A stretch of DNA of 64,000 nucleotides. Source: Dictyophora rubrovolvata. Lineage: Eukaryota; Basidiomycota; Agaricomycetes; Phallales; Phallaceae. The stretch is from the NCBI GenBank assembly GCA_029959195.1, contig CP114117.1, positions 2,728,001 to 2,792,000 on the forward strand, given 5' to 3'. Numbering within the stretch: position 1 is the stretch's first letter; every line of letters begins with the position of its first letter. Both the position numbers and the translations under genes were made by a program. The notes beneath the pieces are model-generated. The model saw only the letters and a program-made list of their open reading frames with translations, searched no databases and was not told the origin of the DNA. Positions 12,161-23,068 of this stretch are shown piece by piece.

Positions 12161-13418
12161 ATGCCATCTTCTGAGCTCAACAGTCCTTCCACGTCTGTCT
12201 ATTCGGCCATCGTGACTGGTGCTGCGCAAGGGATCGGTCGGACTGTTGCGATTCGTTTAGCTCGGTTGGGATACAACGTCGCAGTTACGGATTTACCGTC
12301 AAAGGCTGAATCACTCGATTCAGTCGTCGCTGAGATAAAAGCACTGGGTCGGACTGGGCTTGCACTACCTGGAGATGTTAGGAAAGAAGCTGACGTGGAT
12401 GAAGCCGTAACACGAGCAGTGAAAGAACTAGGCCCATTGTACATTGTGCGTTTTTTCCTCATATTGCAGCTTCTTAAAATTTGATTCTCGGTTGTAGATG
12501 GTTGCCAACGCGGGGATAGGACTTCCGGTAGCTACTATCATGGACAGTAAGTGCCCATTTATGGCCGTTAAAAATTGACGGGATATTAGCATCAATTCTC
12601 ATCTTGCTTAAGCGACTATGGAGGAGTGGGATAGATATCTATCTGTAAACTTGACCGGTGTTTTTCTATGTTATAGAGCTGCTGCTCGTATTATGGTTGA
12701 ACAGGGGCTTGGAGGGAAGATCGTAGGTGCGCGTTTTTTATGTCCACAAGAGTGTTTCGTGTGGATTCAAACAGGATATATCAGGGGCATGCTCAACAGC
12801 AGGAAAACGAGGTGAAAAATTAGTATCTTCTGGAAGATTCTAGGTTGAAACTGTGTTATAACAGGTTCGGCTATGATGGGTGCCTATTGTGCGAGCAAGT
12901 TTGGTGTAAGAGCGTTAACGCAATCATTGGGTAAGTTATGATGACAGATTAGTTAATTTGATCGATGCTTAATTTTTTTTCATATTAGCTGCTGAAGTAG
13001 GAAAATACAATATAAACGTCAATGCATATGCCCCAGGTGTTATTGATACCCCTCTTTGTACGTTTCTGGTTTATCATCTATCTACCTTTATTCACACGCT
13101 ACAGTGCACGAGTCCGACGCCAACGCCGCTGTCCGCATGAATCAGTCCAACGGCGCTTGGATAGACATGGTATATCCTTCTCGACTAGTTTTTCAGGATC
13201 TTTTACGAGTTCGTTTATCTCAGCTTAACAAACGTACTGCGCTGGGAAGAATGGGGACATCGGAGGATGTTGCAAACTTGGTATCATATCTCATATCAGA
13301 AGAAGCGAATTTCATGACAGGTGATGTGGACAAAACGTTGAGAAGGCTAATAAAACTAAGAACTTTTCCCTATTCAGGCCAAACGATTAGTCTCAATGGT
13401 GGTTCTCACATGGACTAG
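12161..13418 (+). CDS. Short-chain dehydrogenase/reductase, acetoin/diacetyl reductase-like
   Basis: This is a classical SDR that uses NAD(P)H to reduce a carbonyl or oxidise an alcohol, probably in the cytosol. Nine exons are read: 12161-12445, 12498-12546, 12613-12722, 12775-12811, 12865-12930, 12989-13057, 13105-13169, 13224-13320 and 13378-13418. Family hallmarks are in order: cofactor loop VTGAAQGIGR (TGxxxGxG), Asp-rich DLPSKAES after beta-2, VANAG (NAG), an active-site Ser in ISGACSTAG, YCASK (YxxxK), and the PGVIDT loop. It ends SLNGGSHMD. The length of about 270 residues is normal and every catalytic residue is present. The closest type I know is fungal acetoin or sorbose/diacetyl reductase, but substrate prediction for SDRs is unreliable. 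It lies about 310 bp upstream of the FAD oxidoreductase on the same strand. Confidence 0.88.
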
Positions 13419-13726
13419 GAAAATGATAATGCTCGGATATTACCATCTTACTATATTGCGGATATTCATTCATCATGATGATGTTAATCACTGTTATATA
13501 GGGCGTATTTATTTGTGGAGGAATAAGGCAATCGGAGTTTAGAATTATAATTGAACCTCCTCGGTCATTCTCAGCCGTTCGGCTTCAGGGTAACTTGGCA
13601 AGCAGTTGAAGACATCGAGCTCTTTGCGAGATACATATGTATGTAAAAAGTCACGACATGACTAACGCAAGCCCCATTCGGACATCCTCCTCCGTCTTAG
13701 TTTGACTTCTCTCTTGCTCCATCGTG
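13419..13726. promoter_or_regulatory. Spacer and promoter of FAD oxidoreductase copy 1
   Basis: This 308-bp gap lies between the SDR stop and the FAD oxidoreductase ATG on the same strand. It must hold both the SDR terminator and the next promoter. Just before the ATG the sequence is pyrimidine-rich (CTTCTCTCTTGCTCC), as often seen at fungal transcription starts. Confidence 0.35.
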
Positions 13727-15860
13727 ATGAAAGTATCTGAGCTGACTTTTCGCAACATCTCACTGGGCATCGGATGTGTTTACATTTTGTATCGAACGAG
13801 CGCGACGCTCATTCGCAGACATTTTATCAAGAAACTCACCGCTCTAAACGAACTTTCTGAAGTAGGTACGAAGTCAAATCGGACGTCTGAGAAGCTTTGT
13901 GGCACTGTAGTTATCTGCGGCGGAAGGTGGTTTCATTTTTTAATCTCTTGAAACCATAGATTATGACAAGTTACTGATATACTTTTTTTTTAGTATTGCT
14001 GGTCTGTTGGCCGCCAAAGTATGCTCAGATCACTTTGAAAATGTTGTCGTCGTAGAATCGGAAGAATGGGTGACAACGCCGGATGGATATACAGGATCAC
14101 ACCGTAAAGAACTAGCGAACAAAAAAAGATCCCACGTAGCACAATACAATGCAGCTCATATGTTTCAACCCTTCCTAGTTGCGACGCTCGCAAAGTGGTT
14201 CCCAAACTTCGAAAAAGAATGTGAAAGCATGGGTGGGCGGTAAGAATTCAGCCGGTGATTTGAGACCGTTTTTTGTTTCAATATTCCCGTAGAATTATAC
14301 CTCAAATGTGGCCAATCGTTATTAGCGGGATATCGTTCGCTGATCAATTCCCGCCAAAAGAGGGTCGTATGCACCCCACAACCGTAAGAATCACAAGGGC
14401 TGGATTCGAGACACTACTTCGTCGTCTAGTCATGAGCTCATGCCGGAATGTACGATATCTTGCTGGGACTGTATTGGGGCTGGAGCAAGCCGATAGCGCC
14501 AATGAGATCACCGGGGTACGAGTTAGAACTACAATGAAGGAAGAAATTACATTACCTGCAATCCTGACCATCGGTACGCTCCTTCTCGGGATTCATTCAG
14601 GACCTGGCACTGACAATTTTCTTAGACTGCACGGGTGCCAGCTCGGCTGGTTTACGATGGCTAAGAGACTTGGCGATAACTGCAAAAAACGAAGCAACGG
14701 TAGAACAGTTGGACAATCTCCGTTTGACCTATGACCCGAAGCAGTCGTATCGCACTTGTGAATTTGACATTCCTCCAGAAATGATTCCTCGCTTAATAGA
14801 GGCGGGATTTCCATCAGACTGGGATTCGACTGGTATGGTCTTGACTGTTTTCCCGGACTTGGTGCTGGAAAATAAGTTTTTCTCGATAACGAGGAAGGAT
14901 AATAACTACTGTAAGCTTTGGGTTGACATCCGTACATCCCTACCTGAGAATTTATCTTAGTGGAGCTCTTGTGTGGGGGTTGGGCCGTGTCCGACGAAAT
15001 TTCGAGCATTGAAGATATCCGTTCATACGTCCACAGCCTCAAACTTTATGAACCTCTTCCGACCTGGGTTTTTCGATTAATAGAGTTGCTGGAAGAATAT
15101 AATGTCTCACTCACTATTGATTATAGCCGATTAGGTATGTATCCGCTCTTTAATGTCTGAACATACGAATTTAGTTATCCCTCATTCAGGGACCGCTGTG
15201 TATATACCTTATCATACGTACCAGCATATGCCACCGAATTTTATTGCGGTAGGCGACGCCGTTATGAGAATTAATCCTGTTCGAGGGTAGATATCAGATC
15301 TTGTATATTTCCACACACACTGACCAGCTTATCAGTGTCGGGTGTACTAAAGCGTGTATTGAAGCATTGTCGTTGGGTAAACTCTTGAATGAATGTTACC
15401 ATCGGGAAGGGGCGCAAATAGACCGGTTGTCTAGGGATTTTTCTGAAAAATTCCATAGAATACAAGCTTCACGCACTGGCTCCGAATGGTGTGTGCCTCT
15501 GTCCCAAGCTGAGAACGTGGTAACTAACCTGATTTTAACAGGGATAAATACAAGGTTGAAGACTACGTTTCGGAGTCGACCGCTCCTTCTAAAGGCGATG
15601 ATCCCAAAACATTCGGGAGATCCCAAGTTGCTTTCGGTCGGCTGATATTACAAGCAGCTTTCAAGGCGAGCGTTTTCAATGTAATCTTTTTAATCTTGAC
15701 TGACAGGTATATTAATATCGAACAGGATAAAGATGTCTCGGACGTGTTGGGATACATGCGATGTTTTTTTATACCACCTACTGACCTTTTTACCCCCAGG
15801 ATACTACTAAAGCTTTTGAAATCCAAGTTATTTCATAAATCTGCTTTGTTAGAATTATAG
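13727..15860 (+). CDS. Membrane-anchored FAD-dependent oxidoreductase, copy 1
   Basis: This has the fold of the PHBH/squalene-epoxidase/halogenase group. An N-terminal hydrophobic anchor (ISLGIGCVYILYRTSATLI) precedes the dinucleotide loop VVICGGSIAGLLAA, which is completed by splicing across an intron. Later come VVVESEEWVTTP (acidic ribose-binding end of beta-2), AGFETLLRRLV, DCTGASSAGLRWL, LCGGWAVSDEISSIED and the second FAD motif NFIAVGDAVMRINP. The end is FFIPPTDLFTPRILL...KSALLEL. About 8 introns are inferred and the length is near 560 residues. It is a tandem duplicate of the gene at 17829-19944, with the same exon plan. The usual FAD loop is GxGxxG; here the first glycine pair is GGSIAG. 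The substrate is unknown: it could hydroxylate, epoxidise or reduce a lipophilic molecule at the ER membrane. Confidence 0.82.
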
Positions 15861-16276
15861 CTTTAGTTGTTCCTCATATTTCTCTCCTCGTTCCTATTAA
15901 TCCATTATTTATCTGAAAGCATTTGATGGGATTAGCCGGCCACACTCAACCGAGGACCGGTGATGCAATGATAGCACCTCCCGGCAAGGTTCGATTCTTT
16001 ACGACAACATTTTTTGGAGCAGAAACAGGCAGAAACCCGTGCATCACCAACGGCAGGCAGCAGTGCCCGAGTGTATGACTCAATGACACGGGTTATGTTA
16101 GACGCCTCCAAATGTCACATGTCGCGTTATGTCACAACGTCACATTTTACCTCCGATTTGGTCCCGGGATAAACAGCTCATCCAGCAATCTTTCTTTACC
16201 TCTGTGGCAAAATCGCGCCACTGGCAGCCACCCCCAATCCCCGTACTCAATCCGGTCGAATCTACAGTTATTTGAT
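15861..16276. promoter_or_regulatory. Upstream region of C2H2 regulator
   Basis: This gap lies between FAD oxidoreductase copy 1 and the zinc-finger gene. Between about 16113 and 16147 three similar hexamers (TGTCAC, TGTCAC, CGTCAC) lie close together and might be a binding-site cluster. An in-frame ATG at 16112 would extend the regulator upstream. Confidence 0.3.
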
Positions 16277-17199
16277 ATGTACTCTGCAACGGAACTACTA
16301 GCCACCGGTGAAAGTGATATCTTCACTCCAGATGACTGGTTCTTCGCAAGCGAGCAAGCTCCTACTCATGTTCCTGTTGACGGTCTTGTCGGCGGTGGCG
16401 AGATTCCTTTCTTTGATCCATACCTGATGTCTTTTTCTGGGATGCTCGAAAACTCCAACAAAGCTGGCTTTTTCTCGGACCTTCCTCCAGTCTCTGGCCC
16501 CAGTCCTAACTATATGGATTCAAAAGACTCTCCTGCTAGTTCACCTTCTGACGATGGTTCTTTTCCTGCCCTTGAGCTCTTTTCAGCTTATTCGTGGGAT
16601 ATAGAAGAAGAATATCCCGTTACCGTTACTAATCCAGCTCTCATCATAAAAGTCGAAGAGGTTAGTTTATACTCTGAACAAATCACTACCAAACAAGAAG
16701 ATCTTTATGAAGACATGGATCTTGCCTTTCAAACGTCTGAGCAAACACCTGGATCCCAAGCTGATTTTACTCCGCCAGAGTTACCTTTGGATCTGTTCAG
16801 TTTTGGATCTTGCAACTTAATGAGTATCCCAACGAAGAAAATATGTCGAGGACGTCGTGTCCCGACTGTTGAGATAGTCGAAGGAAGAATAGTCAAGCAG
16901 ATTAATTACACTAAGCAAAAACCCAGAAGAGATGCTTTCGCCGAGCGATGCTTCGCCTGTGGGTATGTAGACTGTAGGAAATGCTTCAAACGCCGAGAGC
17001 ACTTGGTTCGACACCAACGGTCGGCCCACTCGTCTGATAAACGTGAGTATTATTGTAAGGACTTCGAATGGTGCGTGTAATCGTTACGACTTGTTTAGCC
17101 TTCAAGTGCCCCGTCGATGGTTGTTATGTTTCCTGTAACCGCAAAGACAACCTGCGTCAACACATCCGCAATGCCCATTGCAAGACAGGACAAATGTGA
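16277..17199 (+). CDS. C2H2 zinc-finger transcription factor, two fingers
   Basis: This is a nuclear DNA-binding regulator. Exon 1 runs from the chosen ATG at 16277 (MYSATELLATGES) to 17042, and exon 2 is 17099-17199. The body is acidic and Ser/Pro/Asp-rich, like an activation domain. Near the end lies a basic linker, then finger 1 CFACGYVDCRKCFKRREHL with the His pair in VRHQRSAH. Finger 2, FKCPVDGCYVSCNRKDNL, has HIRNAH and ends GQM. The finger pair at the extreme C-terminus recalls fungal Msn2/4-like factors. The frame is open upstream to an ATG at 16112, so a head 55 residues longer is possible. Its position between two tandem FAD oxidoreductases suggests, but does not prove, that it controls them. 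Confidence 0.8.
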
Positions 17200-17828
17200 T
17201 CTACTCAGCCCTTCTTTTGTTATCTATGTATTTCAATCCTCAATGACGTTTCAATTTCTTTGTTGATTGTCGACTGACATATTCTGCTCGGACTTGTTTT
17301 CATTTCCCCCCTTTCTCTTATCGGACCATATCATCTTTTTCTTGTATTTCCATCCGACTGTTCTTTACATTATAATAAATTAGTTATTCCTGAGATATTC
17401 GTTGACAGAACTGAATAGGGGTTTCGCTGTCCGTTTCTATTTTAAAATGGCTATGAAACGGCCTAAGGCTCTGACATCCCCTTTTAGAATATTGTTACGA
17501 CCCGTTCTCAAAGGTGTTTCTTCGGCGGCTAAGCCTCTTGCTTGACGACATATAATAAAATTCAACGCCACAACAAATCGCTCTCTGAGAAATACCTTAA
17601 CGTCGTTAATGGCTTTGTGCTCTATTATAGAAACCCTCGGGCATGCGTGCACAAAGTGTACCTTTTGCGCACGGAGAAATTTAAATATTGCACTGCAATG
17701 CATATTCACGTGTTCAATAATTTCATAAACGCCCGTTGCTCCGGTGGTCCCTCGCCCGTCCCCCGCCCATTCAATGAGAAAACGTTCCTAACATTAATAA
17801 GCTCGAGTTCATCTTCCTGTCTGTAGCC
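17200..17828. other. Spacer between regulator and FAD oxidoreductase copy 2
   Basis: This 630-bp gap holds the 3' region of the C2H2 gene and the promoter of FAD oxidoreductase copy 2. No gene or repeat was recognised. Confidence 0.35.
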
Positions 17829-19944
17829 ATGTTGTCGTTGACGTTGAGCTTTCGCGACGTATCATTGGGTATTGGATGTGTTTATGTCCTATACCGAGCA
17901 AGTGCGACTCTTATCCGCGGATATTCTATCAGCAAGTTCACTGCTCTCAACGAGCTTGCTGAAATCAATGTTACGCCAACCAGACAGTCAAACAAGCTTC
18001 GTGGAACAGTAGTTATTTGTGGTGGAAGGTAAAACCCATGTCTTATATATATATATTAGTCTGGTCAATGGTCATTGATTTCACTAGCGTCGCTGGTTTA
18101 TTAACCGCCAAAGTGTGTTCAGACCATTTCGAAAATGCCGTCGTCGTAGAGCCGGAAGAATGGGTTACGACTCCGGAAGGATATACAGGTTCACCTCGGA
18201 AGGAATTGGCAGACAAGAAGAGATCCCATGTTTCTCAATATAAAGCAACTCATGTTTTGAAACCATTTCTGATTCAAACTCTTCTCAGATGGTTCCCCGA
18301 TCTCAGAGAAGAATGTAACAAAATCGGCGGGCAGTACGTTTAGTCACCGTTCGAGATCGCTTCTCTTTATTAACTAATATTATCCAACTAGAGTAGTCAC
18401 TTATGAGTGGATTGCTTCTTACAGCGGATTGAATTTTCCTCCATTTTTCGACAACTCCCATCCAAATCATCTGTTCTCAACCTTAAGACTAAAGAGAGCA
18501 GGATTTGAAGTATTACTTCGTCGCTTGGTTCTGAATTCGTGTCAGAACGTGCGCTATTTGGCTGGAACTGCCTTAGGATTGGAGCAGGCTTCTGATTCTG
18601 ATAAGATCACTGGAGTACGTGTTAGAACAGCCAAGAAAGAAGAAATCGTGTTACCAGCGATTTTAGCTATTGGTATGTTTCCTATTGTGCTTGATCTCTA
18701 GCTTTTACAAGAATCCGCCCAGACTGCACGGGTCCCAGTTCCGCTGGTTTACGGTGGTTAAGAGATCTGGCGACAGCGGCCAAAAATGAAGCAGCGATAC
18801 AGCAATTGGATAAACTTCGTATAACTTATGATCCGAAACAAACGTATCGTACCTGCGAATTCGACGTTCCGCCAGAACTGGTTCCTCGTTTGATGGAACT
18901 GGGATTTTTATCGGACTGGAATGGCAGATGTATGATTTTTTCGAATTATCCGGATACAAAGATAGAAAATAAATTGCTATTGATATCAAGGAGAGACTAT
19001 AATTATTGTGAGTTTAATTCTTGTCTACACGTTTCGACTCTCTGATCCTCTATGAGTAATATAGTGGAATTTTTGTGCGGGGGGTGGGCCGTGTCCGAGC
19101 AAATTTCCAGCATTGAGGATATGCGTTCATTCATATCCAATATGAGAGTTTACAAACCGCTTCCTGCCTGGATTTTACAATTGTTAGATTTGTTGGAGGA
19201 ATATAATGTCCCATTGACTGTAGACTCTACTCGTCTCGGTATGTTGATGTCTTATACTCAGCGTTCATCAATAGTTCAAAATTTAGGTATTTCTGCATAT
19301 ATACCGTACAACCGGTACGAAAGTATCCCATCCAACTTCATCGCGATCGGCGATTCCGTTTTGAGAGTCAATCCAAGCACAGGGTAGGTATTCGATACTA
19401 TTTCACACGCACACAACCTAACAAAGCAGATAGTACTGGCTGTACGAAAGCCTGTATCGAGGCATTGACTTTAGGCAAAGTATTAAATGAATGCCACCCA
19501 ATGGATCATGCCCAAGACCAGCTGCCTAAAGATTTCTCCAAGAAATTCTGCAAGATACAAGCACTACGTACTGGATCTTCGTGGTGGGTTCTCACCTTTC
19601 AAGGATAATACGTTACTGAAACATAACAGGGAAGAATTCAAAATGGAAGATTATGATAGAAAAACAACCATTCCTGTTGAAGGCGACGATCCCAAAACAT
19701 ATAAAGCCTTTCAAAGAGCCCTGGGCCGTGTGATATTATCGGTAGCTTTGAAGGTAAGGCTTTTCATAAGCTTGTATCATTTTTCTCTGCCGCTCAGCTC
19801 AATATCTCCCACCAGGACAAAGAGTTCGCTCTCACATTGGGAAGTGTAAAAGAATTTTTTGCTCCGCCCACCGATCTATTTACGCCTAGAAACTTGTTCA
19901 AGTTTCTCAGATTCATATTATTTGAGAAGTCTTCCTTTGTATAA
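17829..19944 (+). CDS. Membrane-anchored FAD-dependent oxidoreductase, copy 2
   Basis: This tandem paralogue of the gene at 13727 has the same order of features and intron positions. The N-terminal anchor is VSLGIGCVYVLYRASATLI. The FAD loop VVICGGSVAGLLTA is completed across an intron. Next come VVVEPEEWVTTPEGYTGSPR, AGFEVLLRRLVLNSCQNVRY, DCTGPSSAGLRWLRDLA, YDPKQTYRTCEFDVPPELV, LCGGWAVSEQISSIED and NFIAIGDSVLRVNPSTG. The C-terminal stretch includes EGDDPKTYK and FFAPPTDLFTPRNLF, ending KSSFV. Most blocks are nearly identical in pattern to copy 1, so the duplication is fairly recent or conserved by selection. All exons read open, so it is probably functional. Substrate unknown. Confidence 0.83.
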
Positions 19945-20242
19945 TTGCAGGCATCGATTGAAGCGTTTCATTGTCTTTACTTGCTTAGTTATGAATTTGT
20001 GGAATTCACATTATTTTGGCCTACATACATACTTATTGTCCTGGGCTGGTTAACCTGTCGTCCTTAAAACTTGATCCCATTTTGTATTGGCTTCAACGAG
20101 TTCACGGAGGAATAGTTAGTTCAACTTAAGCCAACTTTAGCCTATCAGTACTTCTAACGAGAAATACATGGTGTATTAACGAACCGAATAACCAATCAAT
20201 TACTAAAAACTGGATGAAACATATAAATCAATAATAGATATT
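19945..20242. other. Convergent 3' gap
   Basis: This AT-rich spacer lies between the ends of FAD oxidoreductase copy 2 (plus) and the TFIIIA gene (minus). It presumably holds both polyadenylation regions. Confidence 0.35.
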
Positions 20243-21939
20243 TCATGGGGACTTCAGTTCTCTATACGACTTGACCCAACTATCCACTTCCTCCTTCGTA
20301 AGGTCAAAAGAATGTTCAGCTTTTAGATGCCGTCTTAAATCATAAGCTCGACTGAAAATATAAGAACACTTCTCGATGGATTCATCAATCGGTATGGTGA
20401 GGTTAAAGCGGTTAGGCCACGGACAATGAAGGAGTGGACGACGGGTATTATTGTGGGCCAAATGGGTGGTATATCTTTTCCCTGTTATCCAGTCAATATC
20501 ATGCTGATTATCAGATGATGATAAAGTATCATCTTCGGATTGGGTAACCATTGGTGAGTGAGTTTTGGCTTCATGTCGTTGAAGTAGGTGCTTGTAGCCG
20601 AAGTTCTTTCCGCAATCGGGATAAGTGCAGACAAAATCTCTTCGACCCATATGTGTAATATTATGGTGAACGGTCAATGCTTTCTTCTATACAGTGGTAT
20701 AAGATATAAGTATAGTTTGCACAAGAGGATAAGCATACCGATTTGAACGCTTTTGAACAACCTTCAACCGCACAAAGCCAGTCTCTGCCTAATTCACCTC
20801 CTCTTCGCCCCTTCGAAGCACTTGGATTAGTTCCAACGGCTTCCGCCAGGTCCTTCGCTACCTCTTTTTCTTCGTGAAGTTTGAGATGATTTCTCAAATA
20901 TTTACGTCTAGTAAATGTCCGCCCATTACATTCACCGTATGGACAAGTCGGTGGGTGTTTTTGCCGTAAGTGCATCTGCAGAGCAGACCAGGTCGAGAAA
21001 TAGAGAGCTTTTGAAGAACCGCTTTTGTCCATCGTGCAACAAGCTGGATCCGTACACGCATAACGATCTGTATGACAATATATATGTATTTTCCCAAAAA
21101 TAAATTAAAAAAAGAAGCAAAAGAGGCTTTACCTTCGTGGATTTTGGAATGCGCTCGCAATTTCTGATTAGTTGAAAACGATTTTGTGCAATACTCGACT
21201 GCACAACGATAAGGTTTCGTCCCCGGCGGGCAATGCATCTCAGAAACATGTTGCCTTAACTGATTATGCTTCAAGAATGCGACTTCACAGCCGTCTTCCG
21301 TACACTAGACATGAACTTTAAATTTCGTCCACCACATTCGTTTATTAAATACGTACGCGAAATGTTTTTTCTTTGTTATGAACGGCCGAAATATGGTAAT
21401 TCAAATGCTGTGGCGTCCAAAACCGTTTCAGGCAGCCGTCATGCGTGCATTGTAGGGGACGCTCCGATTCAGGTAGATGACTTCGCGCATGGGCTTGCAG
21501 ATGCGACTCCCGTAGATAAGGCTTGCCGCAAGTGTTACATTTATAAGGTCTCTAAATCAAATTCTGAATACTTTGCGAAGAAAAGGGTCGTGGATATGTT
21601 TACCTCTCCAGTGTGCGAACGAACATGTTCTGCGAGTCTAGAAGGTTTGGTATACGACTTTCCACACGAGGAATACGGGCAAGGGTAACATGCGCCAGGG
21701 GTTGCACTCCGAGGCGTTAATACAGATGAACTAGGTACGTTATCGTCTTCATTGTCTTCGGCACTGGACTGTTCAGAATCCACATAGCATGACACGTCCG
21801 AACCTTCTTCCTCTGAAAAGAGGGGATCTTCAAATATTTGCGGTTTGACATTTTTGAATCTTCTTTTGATAGTTGAGTCTATAACAACTTCAACTATCCG
21901 CCTCTTGGCTAGACAGATCGTCTGGGACGACATTGGCAT
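20243..21939 (-). CDS. Transcription factor IIIA, multi-C2H2
   Basis: TFIIIA binds the internal promoter of 5S rRNA genes and the 5S rRNA itself, recruiting TFIIIC for RNA polymerase III. The minus-strand gene starts at 21939 (MPMSSQTICLAKRRIV) with an acidic head. A run of C2H2 fingers follows: YPCPYSSCGKSYTKPSRL, YKCNTCGKPYLRESHL, LQCTHDGCLKRFWTPQHL, CTEDGCEVAFLKHNQL, YRCAVEYCTKSFSTNQKL, one around FSTWSALQMH, CPYGECNGRTFTRRKYL, WLCAVEGCSKAFKSKKAL and FVCTYPDCGKNFGYKHLL. After a Ser/Asp-rich spacer there is a tenth, looser finger (CSYIFSRAYDLRRHLKAEH). Nine clustered fingers with a separated last one fits fungal TFIIIA. Several introns are inferred, one splitting finger 8 after AFKS. Confidence 0.85.
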
Positions 21940-23068
21940 TTTTTACGTTTTGGTTGAAAACTGTAATTACGTAATCATTTAGGTAAGCAACTATAATTCG
22001 CGGAATCAAAAGCTGTGATCAATGAATGAGCGTCAATTCGATGAGCCATCGTGTTCTCGTAGATGTTACGCAGATGTCACTGTCATCAGTTGAATCGACT
22101 TTGGCTGGCGGATTCATGGCAGCTCTCGATTTGATCAATCGTTAGACAGATTGATATATACCCGGAAGCTCCGAAAGTTTATGTTTAAACGCTCTCTTAT
22201 TCCGACTCGGACTCGATACATCGTTCAAAATTTTCAGACTATTTCGTAGTTAATGGTCGAATGGTCCCTCAACTCGACAAGAATCGTTTGAAAAGTATGC
22301 AAATGAGGTAAATTGACTCAAAATTTGAAGTCGAATTCGCTGCGGAGAGGTAGGGTACAGAGATCATAGTATGTGTGTGAGTTTTATCTGTTATTTCCAC
22401 TCTAGCGAAAGTTGATCATCCTGTTTCAAACTAGATCTATTTTATCCAAATCACATATCCCATGGACAGCTGACTGTCTATAAAAGTTCTTTTGTCTTGA
22501 TTGGAGTGTGTGGTGAGAAACATGCATACCCGAGCTGAATTCAAGCCCCGCCAAATTACAGATGTCAGTTATGTTTACTAGGACAAAATGCTATGTTATA
22601 TGAATTCTAGAAATAAGATGATCGTGCCGATTTGGCGTCTCGAAAGTTTGAAAGGTATGTCACGAGCTTCTCAACAATGTACTAAATGGCTGTAGGCCAT
22701 TGGTTCTGTATCGCATACGAATGAGGAAATACAAAATCAGCCGGTTCAGCTCTTACCGTTTTCTCTCGCAGAAGATTACTATTCAAAAGAATACGGAAAG
22801 TTGGAAGACCGACATTCAGTTAAGCGAAACGTCAATCAATCAGGGAATCATTGAACTCAGCTTATCAACAAAAAAACGAGGTTTTTTCAGGAGGTTTGTG
22901 GCATTGTCGCCACACGGCGGTTGTAACACATTCGGCCAAGAATGTATATCTTTTCATTTTGTATCACCGAGTCCAGCTAGTATATAATGGGAACAAGCGA
23001 TCCGGTTAGATCTCTTGAGCCTCGCTCCTGTCCATTTTTGCCCTCGCCTATTAGTTCTGTTGGAGAAA
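21940..23068. other. Divergent intergenic region
   Basis: About 1.1 kb lies between TFIIIA (minus) and the DUF6533 gene (plus) and holds both promoters. An open frame at 22700-22987 is basic and has no family signature; I do not call it a gene. No repeat was recognised. Confidence 0.35.

Noticed and set aside
15955-16000. TRNA-like B-box (GGTTCGATTC) after FAD oxidoreductase copy 1
   Set aside because: No matching A-box, acceptor stem or anticodon arm could be folded around it.
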